A stretch of DNA of 64,000 nucleotides. Origin: Balanoglossus misakiensis (lineage: Eukaryota; Hemichordata). The translations under genes were made by a program, and so were the position numbers. Below, piece after piece: positions 1-13,100 of this stretch. Position 1 is the stretch's first letter. Each line of letters begins with the position of its first letter. The notes beneath the pieces were generated by a model. The model was not told the origin of the DNA. It searched no databases and worked only from the letters and a program-made list of their open reading frames with translations. Where the stretch lies: NCBI GenBank assembly GCA_040954595.2, contig CM082588.2, positions 868,001 through 932,000 of the forward strand, given 5' to 3'.

Positions 1-122
1 TATCAGTAGCTATCGGTTTCGTTGGTGCTTGACCTTCTATCATCAGATATACCTGTATGTGCCATATGATTCATACCGGTAATTTGTTGTCAAGAGGGTC
101 GTTATAACAAAAGTTGATTTAC

Positions 123-3100
123 CTATTTTGGTCCAGTAAAATGACTCTCAAAAGTTTGCAAACATTTGTAGTGATCCTTGTCAACCTTGTTGCATGTCTT
201 GTCACCCCATTCTGTCAGTGCCAAGCTCAGTGAAGTTTCAAACATGAATGCCTGCAAGACAGAAAGGCAGATGAGTTTTCTTTGCATGTCCTGTCAAAAT
301 CGTGGCAAACTGTTTCAATTAATGAATAAAGTCACTGATTTATCCTATTCAGAAATTGCATTACTTGTATTTTGTCATTACAGTATTGCTTATGGTTCTC
401 AAAATCATGCTGATATACAGTACCATGGTGCCAACTGCAACCTTGTATGGTTTGGTGTTAAAATCACTGTTTTCATCGGAGGCCTTCAGAAAGCGGTCAT
501 GAGATAATCCATGTGCTGTCATTGTACCATATAAAAGTGCACCACCTGGGGAAAGAACTGTTCCCTGGTAAAAAAAAAATTAAATAGAAAATTAGATGCC
601 TGATTTATCGTGATTCATAATCATGGGTTTATTGTTTTATGTATATGCACTCTCCATAGCTATAAATTTCCAAACTGAGATACTGTCAACTGCAAATATT
701 TATTTGAAAATTATAAAGTCCAATATACCATATATTCAAAAAGCAGATATCTGAAGTTACTTACTTTATTTCCATCTGGCTGTCTGATAGTCCCTACAAA
801 TTCACTCGCACAATTCCCTGTATGTACATACACACACAAAAGAAATTATCCATTCCAGGTTTCCATAATCCAAATTTAAAACACCATAAACCTACAATCT
901 GGTATTCCTGAGGGAAAATTGGTAAACTGCATCATTGATCGATAAATCACTTTTTACATGGTTCCTGCACTGTGGTCTGAATCATGGAGTGATTGACATC
1001 TGATCTCCTCAATATCTGTTGTTTGAGGCTTACATGTAATTTTAAATTCTATGAAGATGCTACAATGTATCAGTTCAGCATATGCTGGTACTCACTGTGA
1101 TAGTATGGTATTTTCAAGGTGTGTTCCTGCACAACCCATCTGGATGGCAGCAGTAAATAGTCTGCAATAGGAACTCCAGGTTTGGAAGATTTGCAAGTCA
1201 ACAAACATAAGATGGATGGATCCTTTCATGTGAACAGAAAAAATAGAGAAATGACTTTTTATCATAACTTAATTACACGAATTAGGTCTTTACTGAAAAT
1301 TTAAGGCAGTCACCAATCAGATCTATATTGAATGTATTCCATTGGAGGGGTTTTATCACCAAAAAAACCCTAATGGAAACATAAATCGTAGATCAAGGTT
1401 TATAATTACAGCATTATAGCCTGCTGATCATGTTGTTTTGTAGGAATATTTGAGAACTTACCGCATGGTCAAACTTTGTTGCATCGATTATCATAAAGTT
1501 GTCAAGATGATACTTGTATGGGACATAATTACCATGCCAGGCAACCACATCAAATGGCGAATGGCCCTGAAAATAACATAGCACATTTGTCAATTTTATT
1601 TTCAGGTACTTTGGAAATGACTCTGTCCAGTAGAAGTGGCTGAATTATATTCTGGGACAAAGATATTAACATGAATTATTTGCATACCTGTTTGGCTGTA
1701 AACAGTTTGCCCTGGTATTTGCTGATGATGGTGTATTCATCCACTGTTCTATCTTCATACCACGCCACTGGTGTCAGGAAATCCCTGGGATTGGCCAGAC
1801 CATTGGCACCTGCAAATCAGTACTACACTAATAACATACTTACATATATACTCTCACTGATATATTTTGCAATTGTTATGGAAATTTAAGAAGGGTTCTG
1901 AGAACATCAGCATTGGTGTTTCAACATCAAAAATGTACAATTATTAAAAGCTTACCAATAGGGCCAAGGTTGGGAAGTTCAAAATGGCCATCATAGACCT
2001 CCAATATATAGCCTCTGGAGGGCTCACTAACATCAATACTGTATCTCATTCCTTGCTGTGTTAAATGAATGAATGAAGGATATAATCAGAACTTTTTATC
2101 GCCTATTTTAAAAATAGCACCAAAGACACTGTGCTCTCATATTTGACATCCAAGTGTGCCACACTTTATCAAGTTTATTTGGTCTATTATACTGATAAAT
2201 TACCAACACAAACTTACTCCACCAGGTTCAAAGCAAACAAAAAGATCGACCAACCTGAATGACACAGATTTCCATTGGTTCTACAGTCATCTTGCCATAT
2301 TCCGTTGTGATCTTCAGAGTTCCTTGTTGCGGAACTGAAAAGAGATGGAATCATGTTTGATATTAATCCCATAATGTTGCTTATCTAGTTGAGATCACTA
2401 TTCACTTAACAATTCTTGATCTTTCTCACCAATCAAGAAATCTCCATCTGAATTGTAGAAACTTTTATCCCCCATGGGAACATTGCAGGCATAGATGTGG
2501 ATAGCAGCGCCATGACGACCGCAGGGATCACCCGCCCCACACAGTGTATTCAATCCCTGCCAACAGCAAAGAATCAGTAAATGTAAAGATGGCACTTAAA
2601 TCTACAAATATTGGTCGTGACAGGGTTGTGTTCATCAGTCTACAGCATCTTTGTACAAGCATTTAAAATAATCGTTGATGACACAATATTAAATCTTGTC
2701 AATTTTGAAAAAAATACAATGTTATTGGGAAATGAAAGTGTACTTGATAAAATCTTACCTCCACAAAATCAACTTTGTTACCATCTTGAGGAAAATCAAA
2801 TGGTTTCCATCGCATCTATATGGAGAGATTGATAGGAAAATTACCCCCTGTGCTCGGGCCGATAAACCCATGTATTCTGTACACATCTTGCAGCTATGAT
2901 ACTTGGAGCATTAAGTAAAGAAAGGAACTTTTTGATCTCACCAGGTTTGGATTTGGATGGTGATTCTTCCAATCATCTCGCAATCCACCATTATCAGCTT
3001 TACTAAATGGAGAATGATTGATAGCTGGTCGAATACGATAGAACCATGTTCTTCTATTGGTTTCCCTCGGACATGTAAACGCACTCCCAGATAACTGTTC

Positions 3101-3669
3101 AGCATATAGTCCATACGGGCATTTTATTGGGTTGTTCTGAAAAACAGTTGTAAAAAAAGTATTATTGCAAGAGTGTTTTGGTCAAAAGAATACTTAACAC
3201 AAAATGGAAAAGAAAGTTAGAATTGCTGACTCCGACCAACAAACATGTTTGTAATTTAGGTCACACAAAAGGGTCATTAAGTCAATTTGGAGTATGACAA
3301 AAGGTCCTTACAGTAACACTTTCACCACCATGGTTGATCAGTCCTTATCCATTGTTTTCTATGGTAAAGTTGGACCTCAATAGAGGGAACTGGGAGTGAC
3401 AGCGTTAATTTGACAGAAAAGGAAAAGAGTTATCACCTGTCCCTTTGGTAGTGAATCAGGACACCTTGGGTCTTCACTTGCAAACTCATTGTTGAAACCG
3501 CTTAGATATTTCAGCTTTAAAAAATATAAACAGAAACATCATAGAACTACAAAGTACATGTACAATTGTACTTAATATGTTGCACACCACTATGTATACT
3601 GTGACATGAAGTTCTATAATATGATTCCGTTTTTAGTGTAGATCACTGCGATATACTTACCCCGTCCAT
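123..3669 (-). CDS. HGD: Homogentisate 1,2-dioxygenase, 13 coding exons, complete
   Basis: Family role: Fe(II) enzyme that opens the homogentisate ring to maleylacetoacetate in phenylalanine/tyrosine breakdown, in the cytosol. Exons in transcript order: 3669-3661, 3514-3437, 3136-2942, 2815-2759, 2556-2430, 2334-2255, 2055-1956, 1809-1688, 1566-1462, 1222-1096, 817-765, 564-424, 251-123. They join to 1323 nt (440 residues; human is 445) with every phase closing. Visible hallmarks are [16 protein letters not shown] near the start, [32 protein letters not shown] (catalytic His), and YYHRNCASEF plus MTAHG, which supply the His/Glu/His iron ligands. The 9-nt first coding exon (MDG) was chosen because it gives the only in-frame ATG spliced to the conserved LKYLSGF. 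The segment before the first metal ligand (DYLLLPSRW) differs from the usual FPPRW. TAG is at 123-125; the poly(A) site is off the window. Confidence 0.95.
3314..3408 (+). mobile_element. piggyBac-like MITE, degraded copy
   Basis: Copy of the 93-bp palindromic family between HGD exons 2 and 3. The left end is degraded (taacactttcacc), the internal ccaccatgg and agttggacct segments are recognisable, and the right end keeps gttaa. Confidence 0.6.
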
Positions 3670-4444
3670 TACTTTGACGTCTTGGTGCCGACCTAGATCT
3701 AACCTGCAAAAGTCTGGGTTTTCTTTTCACTTTTACAGTCTACGTGTTTTGCATTTGCTCAAGTGTGAAAACTGGACCGGCTCAACACTAGAACATATGA
3801 CCCCTGGATCGGACAATACTATATATATGTACATATAAAGGGCGGCATTAGCATGTCGAAGAATAGACAGTCTATTGTAAAAAGTCATTGATGGGCATGT
3901 CAGGAGACGCATGGCATTGAGACAGATTGATCATAGGCCCTGGGTTATTTTGCCCCAGTTTTGTATTGCATCTAGGGCTAGGGTGGCCAGTGCTAGTTTA
4001 TCCAACTTTTGCTGACATTGCGTTCGAGATTGTGTCCACCCAAAGGGGTGTGTTCAACTTTTTGAGCATAACTTGCACACTCAATCATTTGGATGCATGC
4101 TATCAAAACATCAACATTACATGACAGAAAATACCCAAAGACGACAGCATCTGAACTATTGCCTTTGGCAACCAACAACTCCATTCAAAAATAAACAAGG
4201 ACCACCAATAGAGAGTTTTTGAGTTTTATTTATATTATTTCTGAATGAGTGGACAATGCACCACTTTGAAGACAATTCTGTCAACTGAATGATTCTTACA
4301 AACACAGTTAAACTGACAAGATATCCATGATACTCTCACAATGTTTTATTGCACAAAAACTTCAGCATGGAAACTTTTGATAAACAAAGTCTGCAACACA
4401 GAAAAAAAAACACTGTGAAAAGAATGGAAGCTTTTCTCCTGTTA
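3670..4444. other. HGD upstream region and CRYZL1 3' flank
   Basis: This stretch separates the HGD start codon (3669) from the end of CRYZL1 (4451). I see no coding exon or RNA gene. It should hold the HGD promoter and first-exon 5' UTR, but no TATA box stands out. A second minus-strand AATAAA (plus-strand tttatt, 4225-4230) could serve CRYZL1. Confidence 0.5.
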
Positions 4445-4450
4445 TTTATT
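4445..4450 (-). terminator. CRYZL1 poly(A) signal touching the stop codon
   Basis: On the minus strand AATAAA directly follows the TAA stop codon at 4453-4451. Use of this hexamer would give a 3' UTR of only about 15-30 nt. A second AATAAA at 4225-4230 could give a longer one. Confidence 0.5.
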
Positions 4451-7400
4451 TTAATTCGTCATGACAATTTTTCCAGTCACCGAATGGTTAAGCAGCTGAT
4501 ATAAATCACACACTTTTTCTATAGGGACAGTTTGACTGATCATTGGCCTGTAGAAGAAAAAAAAGGAAAATGTTAATATAAAAAAATACATTTTACGAAA
4601 GTTCAGCAGTACAAACATGCACAAGATGATTTTCCACTTGAAGCTCATACATGTATATTGAATGTTGGTTTACTCAATAGTTAATCATTGGTTATTACTT
4701 ACTTTAAAGTTCCATTAGCTATTTTATTGACAATGTCTTTCATAATATCTATGAAAACGGTTAAGGAAAGTGATGGATTTAATGCACAGCTGCAATTTAG
4801 AAAACAAATCTCTCACTGATGCACCATATGGCGAGAGGGGCTGTGTGAGAGAGTCTAGATAGAACAGTTGCAGACACACAAGTACTAGTTTGAAACATGT
4901 CTCATTTATATAAGGATACGTAGATATCTTCCTTGTTGTCCGGACGACAGAGTCCAAAATGAATCAAACAGAAAACTCAAGCTAGCTCCTTTGTAGAACA
5001 ATAGTTGGGAATCAGGTGGATCCAGCTGTGAGAGAAAACAATTCGGATTATAACTTTGGCTCAGCTATACATGGTCATAGCATCACAGGCATCACAATTG
5101 TATTGAAGTGTCCAAGTCAATGTTAATTGGCCTTACAGAATTATTTCTATCAAGCCACACCAATTTACCTGTAAATTATGCTGTGATGTCACCCATCGTC
5201 CACCAACAGCTAAGCTCATGATCAACTCATGTTTGCTGGGATTACGATTTTTTGTTTGTTTCTTTGTCGGACTTTGTAAACTGCCATCGTCTTCTTCAGT
5301 TGGATACATATTTACTGCAAAGTATAAACTGAAATTGCTTAGCCACAGTAGCTAGGATCACACAGATGTCAAGGGCAGGCTTCATATGGTAAACACCTCA
5401 TATTCATGTTATGAGCACGACCCTGCATATGAACACTTATATGCAGGTGTATGTATGCATGTATCAGCAAGTACTTGTACCATTATTGGCTTCCAAAACA
5501 CAACAAGTAAATCAACAACTTACCACCATTATCAATGATGATGTCGACTCCTAGACCACCAGTCTCCTCCAAACAACTGTTCATAAGTGTATTTTTCTTT
5601 CCTCCGCTAATGTCAATCACATGTGCTGCAAAGAGAATCATGTTCATGATTTGATGTAAATTAAAAAAACAACAGTGATTCAAAGTGAATTCTGTCTTAT
5701 TATTAAAGACTAACAAGTCCATGCACTTTGTTGGAAGGTGCTTTTCAAAATCTGGATCATAACCTACCCAGTTCAGGTTTAATTCTCTCCAAATATAGTT
5801 TTTCCTCTTGAGAGGTAGCCGTGGCAATGACCTTTGCTCCCCATAACTGGGCTAGCTGTATAAGTATTTGACCTGCAGACTAGATGGAGAGTGGATAGTG
5901 GTCAGCAATATCAGAATATTTGGGGGATTCCAATCTGGCAAGGGGGAATGCGAGTGACATCATTTTACTTACATTAGCTGCATCTATTACAAGCAAAGTT
6001 TCACCAGCAGTAAGTCGTGCCAAGTACTGCAATGCTGTATATGCCCTGACACCATCTCCTATACAAGCTGCTGCTTCTGGGAACGTCACCCTGGCTGGTT
6101 TGACAACTGAAGAAATCAAGACATTATGAAATTACTCCGAGAAACCAATACTAGCTGTTTAACATTTATGGTACATTACACAGACCCTCCTTCAGAGACT
6201 TTCTTGAAATGTATATCAGTGTGGACACAGACAAAATCTAGAAAGGATTTTTGGCCATTGCCAGGAACTACTTGAAGATAGATTGTTTGAATAAGACACT
6301 GACTCAATACTCACTGATATTGCATTCATTGATAACACAGAGATCAGCACATCCTGAACATTCTGTATCTAATGGCAACACGCCAACAACTTCATCACCG
6401 ACTTGAACTTTTGTAACTCCAGAACCAACTGAAATGAGATTAAGAAAGAACTGATGTGATATATCTGTTTGTTGCCTTATTGTTTGCCACTGTCTGAAGG
6501 TGTGTATCTGAATAAAAAGAGAAACGTTCTATGAATAACACAATTTTTGTATCATATTCATATATTTCCTGTTGATATTCTTACCTTGTACAACTATTCC
6601 TGAGATTTCTCTGCCAAAAGGATAACTGCCTTTGTGAATATTCAAATCTTTTGACATCTAAAAACAAGAGAATAAAAAGTTATGTTAGACATGCATAAAG
6701 AAATGGATTTTCTTGGCATTCTTGCAAATTTTGTGTGATGATGTACATGTATATGTTTCAGTGACATAAAATCCTGAATATTTGGTACCCAGGGGGAAAA
6801 CTTACCTGCAAGTTAAAAGTTGCCAAACCACATGCTTTAATCTGTATCATAACAGAACTGTTGTCTGTCATTTGTGGAGGAGCTGCCTGGAAAAAAAATA
6901 GCAATACACAGAATTGTAAAATTAGATTTGGATATACAAAGAAACTAAAGGCCAAAATATATCCTATTGTTACTTTTATAGGTTTGTGTGTGGATGCATT
7001 CCCCATAGAAAAGCAGGCAAAACCTCTAGCTGTGGTTCTGCAGCTAGATTTCATTAATATTCAAATGATTGACAGTTATATTCAAATATAATTAACAACC
7101 CACCAATCACAGGCCCTCCAACCACAATACAGGTGTAAGTGTTGATTGCAAGGGTCATTCATATTCAAATGATTGACAGTTATATTTAAATATAATTAAC
7201 AACCAACCAATCACAGTCCTCCAACCACACTACAGGTGTAAGTGTTAATTGCATGGGTTTATTCTCATTCAGTGGCAAAACGGTAAACAGTTATATTCAA
7301 GTTAAGTTTCAGCCCACCAATCATAGTCTCTCCAACCATCATCATATATATAAGTGTTAATGACAAAACGGTTAACCGTTATATTTATGTAAACAAAACT

Positions 7401-7473
7401 GACTTACGTTCTGTTCAAGAATACACAGTGTATCGCCGGTCTGCACGGACGCCTGCACGCAGACTGTCCTCAT
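4451..7473 (-). CDS. CRYZL1: Quinone oxidoreductase-like protein 1, 11 coding exons
   Basis: Member of the zinc-less zeta-crystallin branch of the medium-chain dehydrogenase/reductase family; the physiological substrate is not well defined. Exons in transcript order: 7473-7408, 6886-6806, 6657-6585, 6428-6315, 6106-5973, 5879-5768, 5625-5524, 5314-5169, 5025-4920, 4748-4703, 4547-4451, total 1077 nt, 358 residues (human 349). Matches by eye include [42 protein letters not shown], the Rossmann stretch [49 protein letters not shown] and [15 protein letters not shown]. Four cysteines lie in the [11 protein letters not shown] segment; human CRYZL1 has no such cluster there. The sixth exon must use the acceptor ending at 5880; a nearby alternative acceptor breaks the frame. 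It is head-to-head with ITSN1. Confidence 0.93.
7057..7390. repeat. Three degenerate ~100-bp tandem units with CCAAT boxes
   Basis: In the first CRYZL1 intron, a unit starting tattcaaatgattgacagtt recurs at about 7057, 7161 and (more diverged) 7265-7390. Units share a gttatattcaa segment, an accaatca box, an A/C-rich ctccaacca segment and gtgtaagtgtt. Units 1 and 2 are close copies; unit 3 is strongly diverged and a fragment of a fourth follows. Confidence 0.8.
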
Positions 7474-8100
7474 TTTACTTGTCAATGCTTTTACAATAGA
7501 CAGGTTGATCTCAAAATTCAATATTTACTGCTTGATGTAGCAGGTACTCTGTAAACAACAACATCAACACCTGAAGACTGATTCAAGGTCACCGCAGGAC
7601 AAGGGACACATCCCACTTCCTAATACCCCACAATGCAACTCGGTAAATAAAGATGGTTTCCGGCGACAGCGTGTGTAAAACAAAACCACTGATTGGCCAT
7701 TGTTGAAGACAGAATTTGGCCAATTATTTCATAAATTGTCTTCTTTGTGCACAACCAAGTTTAATAAAACAGCAAAGCTAATGTCGAGATATACACTACA
7801 TGTATATAATCATCATTTTTCCAACATATCTCACTGTCACGTCACTGAAAGTTATGTGAACTACCTAATACCACTCGACCAATCAGAAAGGACGTTGTAA
7901 CTAGTAAAACGTGATCCGTGAAATGACCACCAGAGATAGGACATAACTCTGTCGAGTGGAGAGGAGGTCTTGAAATAGCCGTCTTTCTCGGCGAACTTTT
8001 AAACATCGGTTTACTGTATCCCCTCTCTTTATACTAAACCGACTACAGAAGGGTGTGAAATACACGGAGGCCATTTTAGTGATCCCCGACAGTTTTATTA
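7474..8100. promoter_or_regulatory. Shared divergent promoter of CRYZL1 and ITSN1
   Basis: The CRYZL1 ATG (7473, minus) and the ITSN1 5' UTR exon (ending 8193, plus) point away from each other. The interval has CCAAT boxes in both orientations (gattggcc near 7692, gaccaatcag near 7877) and an AAGATGG YY1-type core near 7651, with a second at about 8130 in the ITSN1 leader. No TATA box is evident. Promoter role is inferred from gene geometry. Confidence 0.6.
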
Positions 8101-8193
8101 AAGTCACGTTGAGTGAAGAGGCGTATACAAAGATGGCCACTGGCTTCTAACACCAGGATTGCTTTACCGATTAATCGGGCGGAGTATTATAAG
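8100..8193 (+). other. ITSN1: ITSN1 non-coding first exon (3' edge at 8193)
   Basis: A strong donor (aag|gtaagtg) at 8194 follows a stretch with no long frame. The next acceptor that leads into the ITSN1 start codon is at 10123. The left edge (transcription start) cannot be placed from sequence; 8100 is a nominal value. Confidence 0.6.
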
Positions 8194-10123
8194 GTAAGTG
8201 TTTTTATGCTTCTACGAGACATGTTTGCATGCATATTCTTATATCATTTCTAATTACTGCAAAGGGAGTAATATAGATGCATACGATCGTGTGTGATCGA
8301 GAATAGTGCACTGCAGAACGTGTGTTACGCCCATCATGTCTCTTGGCCGGTGTACTAAATCAAGCGTAGCATTGTACTACCATACTATGAGTAATAACAT
8401 ATGTATGGCAATGATAGTGATACTAAACTTGCTTGCCATGGAATTCAGTGAGTGATAGACAATGTAAACATTGATAATTAGAACTATTCTTCATGCAGAG
8501 TATATCTCCCACAACCCCTCTCTACATCATCACCATGCATCATCATTACTGCAGTATTTTTTACTGAAAATGTTCTATAAATGGTTTCTTTTTCTCGTAC
8601 ACTCCCATAGTCCTCTTATCTGGTTCCGGTGGGTGTTTCAGTACTTGACAGTTGTGATATGAAACATGCATCAATCACGATCACTTTTATCCACTAAGAG
8701 CACAGGCCTGAGATTCAATGTAGATTTCAATTAATAAATTTTATTAGATCTGTTAAATTCAATGCAGCAAGACAGATTATATAACTCATACATCTGATAC
8801 ATTTACTGTGGCTAATTATGTCATTTTCATTAGAGTACCATCAGCGTCTATTGATTTCCAATAAAAGTTGTATGAGCTCGAGTCACGTTCGTTACAGTTG
8901 TATAATTATGTCGTCATCATTTCATACAATTGCCATGTCTAATTACATTTCAGGTTTTATGTAATATTCAGAGATCAGAGATTTCTTTGTATTGATCTAA
9001 CTGCACCATCGCTAATTATTATGATATTATGATAGTGTATAGTATCTTGCATTCACTGGTCAACATTTCATTTCAATTGATGTAGAAAGCCAACAGTGGC
9101 TGTGACAGATGCAGTAAAGCAGTCATGTGAATTGTAGGTCAATGGGTCATTTAAAGCTACATAAAGTGAAACTGCTGATTTGACCCTATCAGTTTCTGTC
9201 ACGACAGCTGTGACAAAACATATTAAAAATAATGCAGCGTGAGTCAAGGATTAAATAAAGAGTTCAATTTTATTGAGAGCTAGGAAGCTGTCAGATTTAG
9301 GCCATATTAATGAAATTCTGTGTTTTACTTCCATTCATGGATGGGTGGGTATAAACAAAGACAGTATGATCTCAGTCATCTACATGTGTGCCAGTGGTTC
9401 ATACAATTACAATTAAGTAGATAACCTTGTTTAAATGATGTAAGATTACATTATTTGGTTCCTGTTTTGCAAATTGCTGGAATCCAGCTCGTGATGTTGT
9501 AGATATGAAATGTTCGGCACACCTTGTTGTATTGCCAGTGTTTGTTCAGTACAGTATGCTCTGGGTCATATAGTCGTTTTGCAGTTTTCTCATTCTTCTC
9601 TGTAAATATTAAAACTCCTCTCTAGAGAATATCAGAGAATGTTTTGGTTTTTCAATTGAATTATGAATAACCATAATAATTCTCTGTGTGGTAGAACGTG
9701 AGGTCCACATGGGTTTTTCAATTCAGAATTCAATGAGAAAGGTTATTACAGAGTTTCCAGACTGATGATTAAAATGATAACAAAAATTTCCAGGATGTTA
9801 GGTCGTGGAGAGGTCATGCTAAGGGTACGTCATATTGTAACTGAGCCAATGGAACTAATAGAAGTTAAATTACACAGAAGATTATGTTATCCGATAACAA
9901 TGTTCGTGACATCAGAAGCTGATGGATACAACTAACTGAATTCCACTGTACCAGACAGCTTAGATATAGTTCACTGATTTTCATGCAAGCTTACGTGTAG
10001 CTTTGGTCTATTTGGTCTATCGTTCGGTCAAAACACTACTCAATGTTTTATCCAACAATCAAGTTTGTGGCTGTTGGCCACATTAGGAATTTAGTGTAAT
10101 CAGTTATTACATTTTTTCAACAG
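8194..10123 (+). other. ITSN1 intron 1 (1.9 kb)
   Basis: An AT-rich intron between the non-coding first exon and the exon carrying the ATG. No coding exon, RNA gene or recognisable mobile element was seen in it. Confidence 0.6.
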
Positions 10124-10161
10124 AAATATCAGCATAAAGTGATAACAGATCAAACATTACC

Positions 10162-13100
10162 ATGGCACAGTTTCCGGGATCACCACAAAGTAAGTCAGTT
10201 TCACCCTTCTACACCGCTTTCTTCAAATTGTGATCTAGAAGACTAGCTAATGCTGTATAAGTAAGCTTCACCGTTGCTAACATTTTGGTCAAATTTGCCC
10301 ATTACAGCGTGGAGAATCACTTCTGAAGACAGAGCAAAACATGACAACATGTTCTTCCCTCTTCGTCCGGTGGGTGGCTATATTACTGGTAAGTGAATAA
10401 GTATGCTCATTTTATCCTTTCATTCTCCTATAGCCAGATAAATAGAAGAGTTGTCTCCATAAACTGAATTTCATTTCATTTCACAGGTGACCAAGCCAAG
10501 GGTTTTTTCCTGCAGTCAGGCCTTCCCCCTGATGTTCTGGGCAAAATCTGGTAAGCATGTGAAATTTCCTCCAAGTGATACTAGCCATATTGAATGGGTT
10601 CAGAATATCCCATTATTGTTCAAATAAAAAGAGTTGATTTGTGTAGTTCCATGCAATAATGTTAATTTATTAATTAGTGACTTTTGTTAACGTTTTGACT
10701 TTAGGACACTGGCCGACATGAATTCAGATGGCCGTATGGATAAGAAGGAATTCTCCATCGCAATGTTCTTGATCAAGAAAAAGTTAGAGGGAAACGAATT
10801 GCCCAGCACTCTGCCAGGTGGATTAAAAAGTGACCCAGTACCTGGTATGGGATCTTTTGGTACACAGCCTATTGGTGAGTGGGTTATTGTGTCATCTTTT
10901 CAGTTCGACAGTTTTTTTTTTTGTGTGTATGTGTGTGCCACACTCTGAGATGCAGACAAGATTTAGAAAGCTAAGAGAGATAACTGCATTTTTTATCAAC
11001 AAACTGATTGTAAATTTATGGTAATATTTGCCTTCTATTATTTTATTTTTCTTCTTAGCTGGTTTCTCTTCAGGGATGCCCATGAACTCCTCATTAATGA
11101 TGTCCTCTTTTCAACAGCCTAATTATTACAAACAACCTTGGACAGGTGCTTTTTATCGAATTTTTACATCACTTCCAATGTTGCCTCATGAGCATTTCAC
11201 AAAGTCAAGTCATGAACTCGCCAACACTGTCCTATTTCTGTCCACTTGTATATACATGTACAAAAGAAGGTTTCGTTCTATCAGACTTTACAATACCTTG
11301 TGAATTATGATAAAGATACTTGCTCCAGAGAGCTGACTCATACCTGTTTCTTGTTCTAGGACTTGTATTCATGGGTTTCGGTAACAGTGTTGTATACATG
11401 CACTCATCTCATTTTCAGAGAGTTGGTCTTTCCTCTTTCCTGAGGTACACTGTACATCAACAAGTTGGTGCTGTCATATCAAGCATTTCGACAACACTTT
11501 GCATGATGCATACACTTACTGACATGATTCATGTTTTAAAAATTAATTGTTCATTTCTTCCAGTGTTGTTGGAGCATGTTGTCATAGGAATATCACATAC
11601 ATTTACCAAGTACAGTCAATTACACTGGTGTTGGTATTACATTGTTTACAAGGGCAATCATTTTTGTGGATTCATCATCACTACATATATACCATCAATG
11701 ATAGTCACTTGAGTAATTCCCATTTTATTTAACTCTACTCAGCATCCAGGGGCTCTGTGATGCCGATGTCAGCACCATCTATGGGCCAAGCAGGGTTTGC
11801 AACTATGCCATCATCATCCACTACGGCCATGCAACAAATGGCTCCAATGGGTAAGTTGAAAATATCTTGGTTAACCCCGTCACCCCCAGTTCCCTCTTTA
11901 GAGGTCCAGCCGTACCATAGATAACAATGGGTTTGGACTGAACCATGGTGGTGAAAGGGTTAAATGACTGAACTTGTACATTTCAGGTGGTATGAGTACA
12001 TTGCCAGCCAAGTCTCCATTTGGTTCTGGAGTGGACACCCAGATGTCAAGGTCAGGAGCAGCATCTCCGCCTACAGTCAGGTATTTTAATAATTACTATT
12101 TATCATCACCCATTTTTGCATGCATTTTCTGCTTGCCAGAATTGTAGACTTTTAATATGTGAGTGAGATAAATGTAGATATCTTTTTGAAATTTTGTGAT
12201 TTCAGTTCAAGTGGAGAATGGGCAGTTCCCCAGCAGTCTAAGCTGAAATACAATCAACTGTTCAACACACATGATAGGATGAGAAGTGGATGGTTGTCTG
12301 GTGTACAGGCCAGGGGTGTGTTAGTGCAATCGGGTCTGCCACAGCCAGCATTAGCTCAAATCTGGTAAGTAACGCTATCTGAACTAGACTAGCTGTTCTG
12401 TCATACGTGTAGTTACTGTGAGATCATGACACCAGCTTTTCTGCACATCATGTATGACACCACTACTTTGGTTACAATTCACAGGACATTATCCGATATT
12501 GACAAAGATGGCAAATTGACAAGAGAAGAGTTTGTGTTAGCCATGCATTTGGTGGACATGGTCAAGTCTGGGAAACCGTTACCACAGACATTACCGCCGG
12601 ATTTCATTCCGCCGTCATTCAGAAGAAAAATATCCGTTGGAGGAGGTGTTGGACCAGGGGCTGCTGTGGGGATGCCTCCTACCAGTACAAGTGGTGGGCT
12701 GGGTACCATGGGTGGGCTTGGTGCAATGGGTGCTATGGGTGGACTGGGTTCTATGGGTGGAATGGGTGGAGTGCAGCCTTTGGTGCCCATGTCTGGCTCA
12801 CTTACAAAGCAAGGCAGCGTTGACAGTGTGGAATCAACTGGCAAAGAAGAGGAGATTAAGATCAGACCAAGTGAGTGCCTGTATCTTGGCAATATGCTTC
12901 ATTAACATAATGGGTGGCAGAGTCTATTTCTGCAGAACCCTGGTTCCTCAGACGATCATAATACAACCAGAATAATTTGAAAGCAAAAGACTAAGTTGGT
13001 TGTTGTCTTGCTTTCTTGACAGTGTCCCTGGAAGAAAAGAAGAAGCAGAATTTCGACAGAGGTCAACAAGAGTTAGAAAGAAGACGAGCATTACTACTCC

